The translations under genes were made by a program, and so were the position numbers. A stretch of 64,000 nucleotides of DNA from Eucommia ulmoides (taxonomy: Eukaryota > Streptophyta > Magnoliopsida > Garryales > Eucommiaceae). This document shows positions 58,579 to 64,000 of the stretch, piece by piece. The notes beneath the pieces are model-generated. The model saw only the letters and a list, made by a program, of their open reading frames with translations. It was not told where the DNA came from and searched no databases. The DNA is taken from assembly GCA_016647705.1 (NCBI GenBank), contig CM028340.1:10417001-10481000 (forward strand). The letters run 5' to 3'. Position 1 is the stretch's first letter; every line of letters starts with the position of its first letter.

Positions 58579-59961
58579 TGTACGAGAACATTTTTACGCT
58601 CACGTCTAACTTACTCACTAGTGCACAAGGTAAAGTTTTAGTATAATGGATCTTTAATATCGGATATCGATCCACTAGGAAACGTGTTTGAATAATTGAA
58701 TACCACAATTTGCATAGTCTTATATTATCCCAACGGTTCAATAAATGTTTAAAGTTAAATAATTTTTCAATAAATGTTTAAAGTTAAATAATTAAAACTA
58801 AGTTAAACTAATACTATTGGGTTAATTCTAATTAAGTTGATTACCTAGGGATTTCATTCACTTAATACATGTTTGACTTCGTTTAGTTAACAGTAATGGT
58901 GTTTTATCCTATCCGACAATCTCTGTATCTTAAACTCATTCACTCCCTCTCCCGAGAGTTTAGTGATTGAATATGTGACTTCGCGTTGACACCGACGTCC
59001 CCCTCGAACATCTTTTTGAACACATAGTCACATGAGTCTTGACCTAATATCATGGATTGCAGACTTTCTAACGCCCTCCCGAGTCATTAGAATGTCGTGA
59101 TGTGTTTAACCCTAGTCCGAATCTACGGTTACCTCTCCCGAGTATCAAACCCTGTATTCTCAAAACCAACCCTAATTCCTTAACAAGCATATTAAAATTG
59201 TAACAAAATGGAGAACTCAATTGAATTTAGATAAACAACCATTAAAGAAACATATATTCAATCAAACGTATATTTACATGAACTACATCGAGCCCTAGAT
59301 AATATTTATCTAGCCTACTATGATCTTAGCCATTGAAACATTAAAACAATAGGGATTCAACATCATTCACAATAAAACATTAAGTTATAAAGATAGAAAC
59401 AAAAAAAAAAAGATCAAATCTTAAAGTGGAGTGATCCACTGTCGCCAACGATCAATCTGAAAGTGTTTCCTCTTCTCTGATATGAGAATCTCCTCTTTGA
59501 GCTCTTCAAGCATGGCCCAAAGTCACTTCTCTAATGTTAGAGACATCTCTTGACAAATGGGTAAGAAAGGGGTTTAAATAGAAGACTTCAAAATATCTAA
59601 AAAATAGATATTTTCTGCACAGAATGACCGCCGCAGCGGTGGATTCACCGCTGCGGTGGTGAGTAAGTAGGTTGACATCACCGCTAAGGCGGTGAAGGTA
59701 ATATGAGCTCTCTGGAGTTTCACTGCCTCGGCGGTGCCTTTTTTCCAATTCTCCATGCATGTCCACCACCTCGGCGGTGGGAATGCTGTCCTGAAACCTT
59801 ACTTCTTCACCGTTTCTCCACCGCTTCGCTCGTTTATCACTTTGTTATGTCCCTACACCTGGTTTACTTACAAACAAACTAAAACCCAATTAAATATTAG
59901 TAATACACTCAAAAACTACCAAAATTTGGCTTAGAAGTAGATAGGTATTTTCATCCTATCA
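58579..59961 (-). repeat. 3' LTR of Athila E
   Basis: 1,383 bases, TGTACGAGAAC to CATCCTATCA. A 28-base duplication lies at about 58,738-58,793. Five palindromes lie in U3: ACCGC-CGCA-GCGGT (59,627-59,640), CACCGC-T-GCGGTG (59,646-59,658), TCACCGC-TAAG-GCGGTGA (59,678-59,695), CACTGCC-TC-GGCGGTG (59,721-59,736) and CCACC...GGTGG (59,763-59,780). A terminal hairpin GATAGG...CCTATC closes the LTR. Confidence 0.9.
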
Positions 59962-61680
59962 AATACCCCCAAACTTGGAATTTTGCTAGTCCTCGAGCTA
60001 AACACCCTAACACTAAATTAAACTAACTATACTAATTGACTAACTACTAAACTAAAAATGAATAACTTTAACAAAAAATAAGTAAATGCATGTAAGTTCC
60101 AAGTTCAATCGAAGAAACCAAATTGTTCCTCCCTCAACAGCCTTCAATCTTATCAAGTTTGGGAAATAACACACACCAAGTGGTTTTCTAGAATTTCAAT
60201 ACTCAATATCAATAAAAACCATTCTAGATCTATTTAAAGTGTGTGTGAGAACTTAAATGTATAACTATCTAAACACCAGATTGGATTATTCAATAATTAA
60301 GTTCATGACTTAAACCGTTTAAGGATTAGGAAAATCATTAGCTTGACTGGCTCAACTATCCACTAATGTAGGTTCAGACATTTACAGAGATTAATAGGGC
60401 TTGGTTTGGATTTGGAGAACGACCAAGGGTATTACAGGAGTAGAAAACAGAAAATCGTTATAATTGAACGATACCCGAGGCAGAAACGCTTGTCGCTATC
60501 TCTCTCTCGTAACCCCACACATTTAAAACATAACCCTGAACAAGAATTTAAGAACATTGTATTTACTTTTCAAAAGTAATGAAAATAAAAATAATATTCA
60601 CATAGTAGTGTTTTTTTATTTTTTTATTTTTTAAGTAACACACCCCCAAACTATTCGAATTTATACAATTTTAGGAGTGCCCAAATAGAATTAAGAGATT
60701 AAGAAGTGAATACACTAATACCGAATCAATAAAAATTTATCTGAAACCCAATCGCTCACTTCAAGTAGCATAAACTAATGCTAACTTGATTTCACTCAAT
60801 TTGAAACTTAGGTTTAGCAACAATGGTTTGGAAAAATTTAATTAGATGGAGTATTAATACGAGTTCAAAAGTGAAAAGATTATCAACTTCAACAAAGGAA
60901 TGAGGGATAAAAAAATTTAGGCTTAGCTACAAAGGTTCAAGCGAAAATAAAAATAAAAATTTGAAGGCCTAAATCACGCCTTCGGAATTACCTTACCTAG
61001 GATTCCGCCTCAAGTTTCCCCCAAATCAAGTTCTAGATTCCTCATTTCTGTCATGAATTTATTACTGAATAATCGGCGTCAAATGGTTCAGATAATTATA
61101 CACTGAGTCTATGCTATCGTGCGATTTTAGGATCAAAATGATTTTTACCTAATCAACATGCCAAGCACACAAAACACACATGAATGGCATCACCCCCAAC
61201 CTCGATATACAATTAGGGGATAATTTTCATCATCGGGAAATAACCCAAACAAACTCAACAACTCAACATGCAAATACTACTTCATACATAAGTATCTCTA
61301 CATTAAATCTAAACACTAACATACATACACTAATCTAAGCATTTCACATGCAAAAACTTGAAAATTTAAAATAAAACTTAACTATATGTTAAAGCCTACA
61401 AGATACATCTAAACTTCTACAAAGGATAACTATGCATACATAAAACATCCAAATATAATACATCAAAATATTGTGCATCCTTCTTCTACAAAAAAAAATG
61501 GATGAACATCCCCCCAAACTTAAACAAGGCAATGTCCATACTAACTGAGTAGCGAACCTAATAGCAAAATGTAGCATTCATGAGAAAATATTGGGTTTGA
61601 ACACTTACCTAGGAGATAAGATAGATAAGTCTCACCTCCTACTGTCCACCTGGAAGAACATCATCTCCACCACTATCGTG
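59962..61680 (-). other. Athila E polypurine tract, spacer and second polypurine-like tract
   Basis: The polypurine tract is AAGTTTGGGGGTATT on the element strand (59,962-59,976), touching the LTR. About 1.5 kb of non-coding spacer follows, conserved with Athila A. At 61,509-61,537 lies the second tract, TTTAAGTTTGGGGGGA on the element strand, next to GGACATTGCC, 150 bases after the stop of the extra ORF. Confidence 0.8.
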
Positions 61681-62842
61681 TCAGAAAGGAAATTGTGGCG
61701 GTTGCAAAAGGTGTAGTGGCAAATGCGGCATAGGCGAATAAGCACTCATGTCAATGCTGAGACTCTCGCATATGAGCTGGTGGATTTGATCTTGATGACT
61801 CAAATACTGATCCAGGAAAGTACCGAGCTCAGAAATTTGGAGATCCATATTATATTGCCGTTGGCGAAGTATAGGAATGTCAACCCGGACCTCCTGGAGC
61901 TCCCTATAGACCTTCTCCCGAGTGACCTTATCGCGGGCTTCAGATGGTCTCGCCTCTTCCTCCGCAGGCTCTTCCTCTTCTTCAGCTTTTTGCTCAGCCG
62001 CCCCTTGCGCTTCGACTTTCCATATTCTATTAATCATAGCAAGTTCAAGCAAAACGATTGGGCGGCAAGGGTTATCCCCGATTACCGATACATCGGCTCG
62101 TCGGAATAAGTCAGTCAAGAGTGATGGAAATGAGAGACCGACCTTTGTTGTATTGAAGGCATGAAGAATTGAAGAGTAGATCAAGTAGCCAACATTTATC
62201 GGCTTGCGTGTCTACATCGAATATAGCGTCATTGCCCTATCTTTAGAGACGTCTGACAAGTGAGACGTCGGGAGAAGACTTTCTGCAAATGAAATGGTGC
62301 CATATCTTGGGGATTGGATTGAGAAATTTAGTCAGGAATATGGTGAGACCCGGCCCAGTGTATGTCCACTGGACGTTGCCTGAAGTGATGGCTCTTATTA
62401 CAATGTCCATGCTTAGGTCTCAGCCCCCATAAGGTTTGTCAATGGGTGCCAGGGCCGCCAATCCCAAAACTTCATTAAAGAACTCAGGACTGAACGAGAT
62501 GGGGTGAGTGCGGACCCTTGTCCAGTAATCAGTGGCTTCAGTGACATTAGCATAAAACTCCCGCACTAGGGCCACCTCGTTTGGGGGTGGTGATTTACAT
62601 AACTATTCCCAACCGCGGCTTCGAATCACTTCTTGAAATTCTGCCGGGAGGCTGTATAATTGGCCAAACCCCCTTTGTTGAATACATGTTTTTTTATGCT
62701 CCAAATGGTAGAAATGTTCCTCTGCTCGTTTGGAAACAAAGCGGGTGAAATCGTAGTCCACGATGGTACCCCCTGTGCGAGAACTTGAACCTCTACCCCT
62801 CACCCTCTTTGATGCTACTTTCTTAGTCATGTCACCTATCAA
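61681..62842 (-). pseudogene. Athila E extra ORF (putative plant transposon protein domain)
   Basis: It starts at 62,842 (MIGDMTKKVASKRVRGRGSS), a basic N-terminus. Then come YDFTRFVSKRAEEHFYHL, EVIRSRGWE, an in-frame stop at 62,603-62,605, VALVREFYANVTEA (62,567-62,540), IVIRAITSGNVQWTYTG, two or three further stops or frame changes, and INVGYLIYSSILH. The last clean frame (62,184-61,681) holds an acidic run (EEEEEPAEEE) and a likely coiled coil (RQYNMDLQISELGTFLDQYL). Similar ORFs after integrase are common in plant Athila elements under the name putative plant transposon protein (Transposase_32). It occupies the env position, but I see no signal peptide or membrane helix. The role is unknown. 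Confidence 0.75.
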
Positions 62843-63890
62843 TCACAATCACAAAACACAGAAACCCAATCATATATAAACAATTGAATATAATCCCCTG
62901 AATCAACACTGTCAAGAATAAGTCCAAATCTCCATATGCACACACCAATCGCAACGGTTTCAACAAAATATCAACAATGTAGCATGCAATTTTGTTTCAC
63001 ACAATTTAAGAATCCATAAAAATCTAGTTCATCATCAAAAATCAAACCAAAAACCCATAGAGAATGAAAATCGCAAAAATGGGGGTTTAAGGGTTTAGGG
63101 CACAATCCAAATTCAACGATTGTTTATATAAACATGCAAATCAATCAAAATTTTCAACAAATAGATGAAATGTAGGATAATAAATACTTAATTGTTGAAA
63201 ATTTTTGGTCCAAATGATTGAAAATGTAGAGATCACACCGTTCGTTCCTTAAACCCTAGGTTTTTTAAAATGGGGGGAAAATCTAATTTTTGGAGGAGGA
63301 TTCGTGGTGGAAATCACATATTTTGTAAATGGAAAGATGAATTTGAGGGTTTGAAATGGTTTGGAAGGATAGGAATAGAGAGATTTTGGAGTTTTAGAAG
63401 TGATTATGGTATTTTTTTATGAGCGAAATTATTTTAATCAAACAGAGGCCTCACCGCTGTGGCGGTGAAACGCCTTTTTAAAACCTAAATGTTCTATTGT
63501 TTTACTGCCTAGGCAGTGAAGCGCCTTTTTTTAAAACTTAACAACCTGTTGTTTCATTGCCTCAGTGGTGAAGCATTATGATGAAAACTTGACATCCTGC
63601 ATTTTTACCGCCTCGGCGATGAGTTTGCTGTTGGATTTTTATTATTTCTTCAAGTTTTCACAAAAAGGCTCCACACCATGCGCTTCCACTTCACTTGTTC
63701 AACGATTTTAAGTGCGAAACACATCCCCGAGTATACACACTCCTTAATTCAACTCCAAGCACGCTCCGAGGCCATTCCGCCTCTAAAAATTAATTAGTAT
63801 AAAAAATCGGGCAAAACTTGATACCCTCAGTTTTATATCAAAAAAGGCGCTTGATTTATCGTCCCCAGTTGGACTTAGCAAATTGCAAGA
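62843..63890 (-). other. Athila E spacer between integrase and extra ORF
   Basis: Non-coding, parallel to 22,237-23,223 of Athila A. It contains the palindromic tandem array described separately at 63,451-63,622. Confidence 0.7.
63451..63622. repeat. Tandem array of about 52-bp units, each headed by a palindrome
   Basis: Units start near 63,451, 63,502, 63,553 and 63,606. The heads are TCACCGC-TGTG-GCGGTGA (63,451-63,468), ACTGCCTAGGCAGT (63,504-63,517), a decayed TTCATTGCCTCAGTGGTGAA, and ACCGCC-TC-GGCGAT. The rest of each unit is a T-rich/A-rich filler (CGCCTTTTTAAAACCT type). Confidence 0.85.
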
Positions 63891-64000
63891 TCAGTCATCA
63901 ACGAGGGAGATACTCTCCACAACTCATTTTTCATTTTCGATATAGCGCTTGATCCTCTCCTTTTTACCTTCCTGTTCGATTGAACCGAAGGGAAATTTTC
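63891..64000 (-). pseudogene. Athila E integrase, last codons (partial)
   Basis: The minus strand reads ERIKRYIENEK, a stop, then VVESISLVDD and the final stop at 63,891-63,893. It is the same ending as Athila A at 23,224. The rest lies outside the window. At least one in-frame stop shows this copy is also broken. Confidence 0.75.

Larger units (their letters stand above)
58579..64000 (-). mobile_element. Athila-lineage element E, minus strand, cut by window edge
   Basis: Left to right: 3' LTR, polypurine tract, spacer, extra ORF, second spacer and the end of integrase. This is the same order and sequence as the left half of Athila A (19,533-23,443), and it shows what A has lost at its left joint. 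The rest (integrase, RT, gag, 5' LTR) should lie to the right of the window. Confidence 0.88.

Noticed and set aside
61723-62164. Plus-strand open frames of 128 and 80 codons
   Set aside because: Antisense shadows of the minus-strand extra ORF of Athila E, whose motifs are clear.
63451-63622. Regularly spaced palindromic repeats as a CRISPR array
   Set aside because: Only four degenerate units, related fillers instead of unique spacers, no cas genes, and a plant context. They are an internal repeat of the Athila spacer.

Overview
The window reads as nuclear DNA from a flowering plant, probably a eudicot and probably repeat-rich heterochromatin. It is AT-rich and full of decayed LTR retrotransposons of plant-specific lineages (Athila, Tekay and Tat of the Ty3/gypsy group, and a SIRE/Maximus-like Ty1/copia). 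There is also a CACTA transposon end, a possible Helitron end, and one recognisable fragment of a nuclear housekeeping gene. I see no intact host gene, no rRNA or tRNA gene and nothing bacterial. The species cannot be told from what is here.

Layout. 1-1,400: 3' LTR and polypurine tract of a minus-strand copia element cut by the window edge. 1,401-4,440: unassigned sequence, a CACTA end at 3,373, then Tat-LTR-like sequence with hairpin repeats. 4,441-11,953: AT-rich non-coding DNA holding a broken fragment of the phenylalanyl-tRNA synthetase beta gene (7,578-7,945), with a Helitron-like 3' end at 11,953. 11,971-13,486: lone Tekay-type LTR. 13,487-15,209 and 51,714-58,578: an old Tat/Ogre-like element on the minus strand (gag remnant, primer-binding site, LTR). 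58,579-64,000: LTR, spacer, extra ORF and integrase end of a minus-strand Athila element running off the window.

The centre (15,210-51,713) is a Russian doll whose joints can be read base by base. A copia element (target duplication GAGAG) carries a solo Athila LTR (D) in its 5' LTR. Its pol is split by Athila A. The integrase of A is split by solo Athila LTR C (decayed duplication GCCAG / TTGGT). C is split by Athila B (TTTTC). The 3' LTR of B is split by a Tekay chromovirus T (AATAG). That is five levels, or six if the Tat sequence is counted as host. Several paralogous empty sites lie in the same window and confirm the joints. The implied order of arrival is Tat, copia, A, C, B, T.

None of the elements is intact. 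T has no gag and a changed reverse-transcriptase active site. B has frameshifts and stops throughout. A has lost its 3' LTR and most of RT, RNase H and integrase. The copia element keeps only the RT/RNase H tail. The most unusual signal is structural. The Athila LTRs (A, C, D, E and, with a different sequence, B) carry GC-rich palindromes at the same place, about 180-390 nt from the start of U3. Related palindromes recur in the internal spacers of A and E, and in several the two arms have changed together. A second polypurine-tract-like module lies just after the last ORF in three Athila copies.
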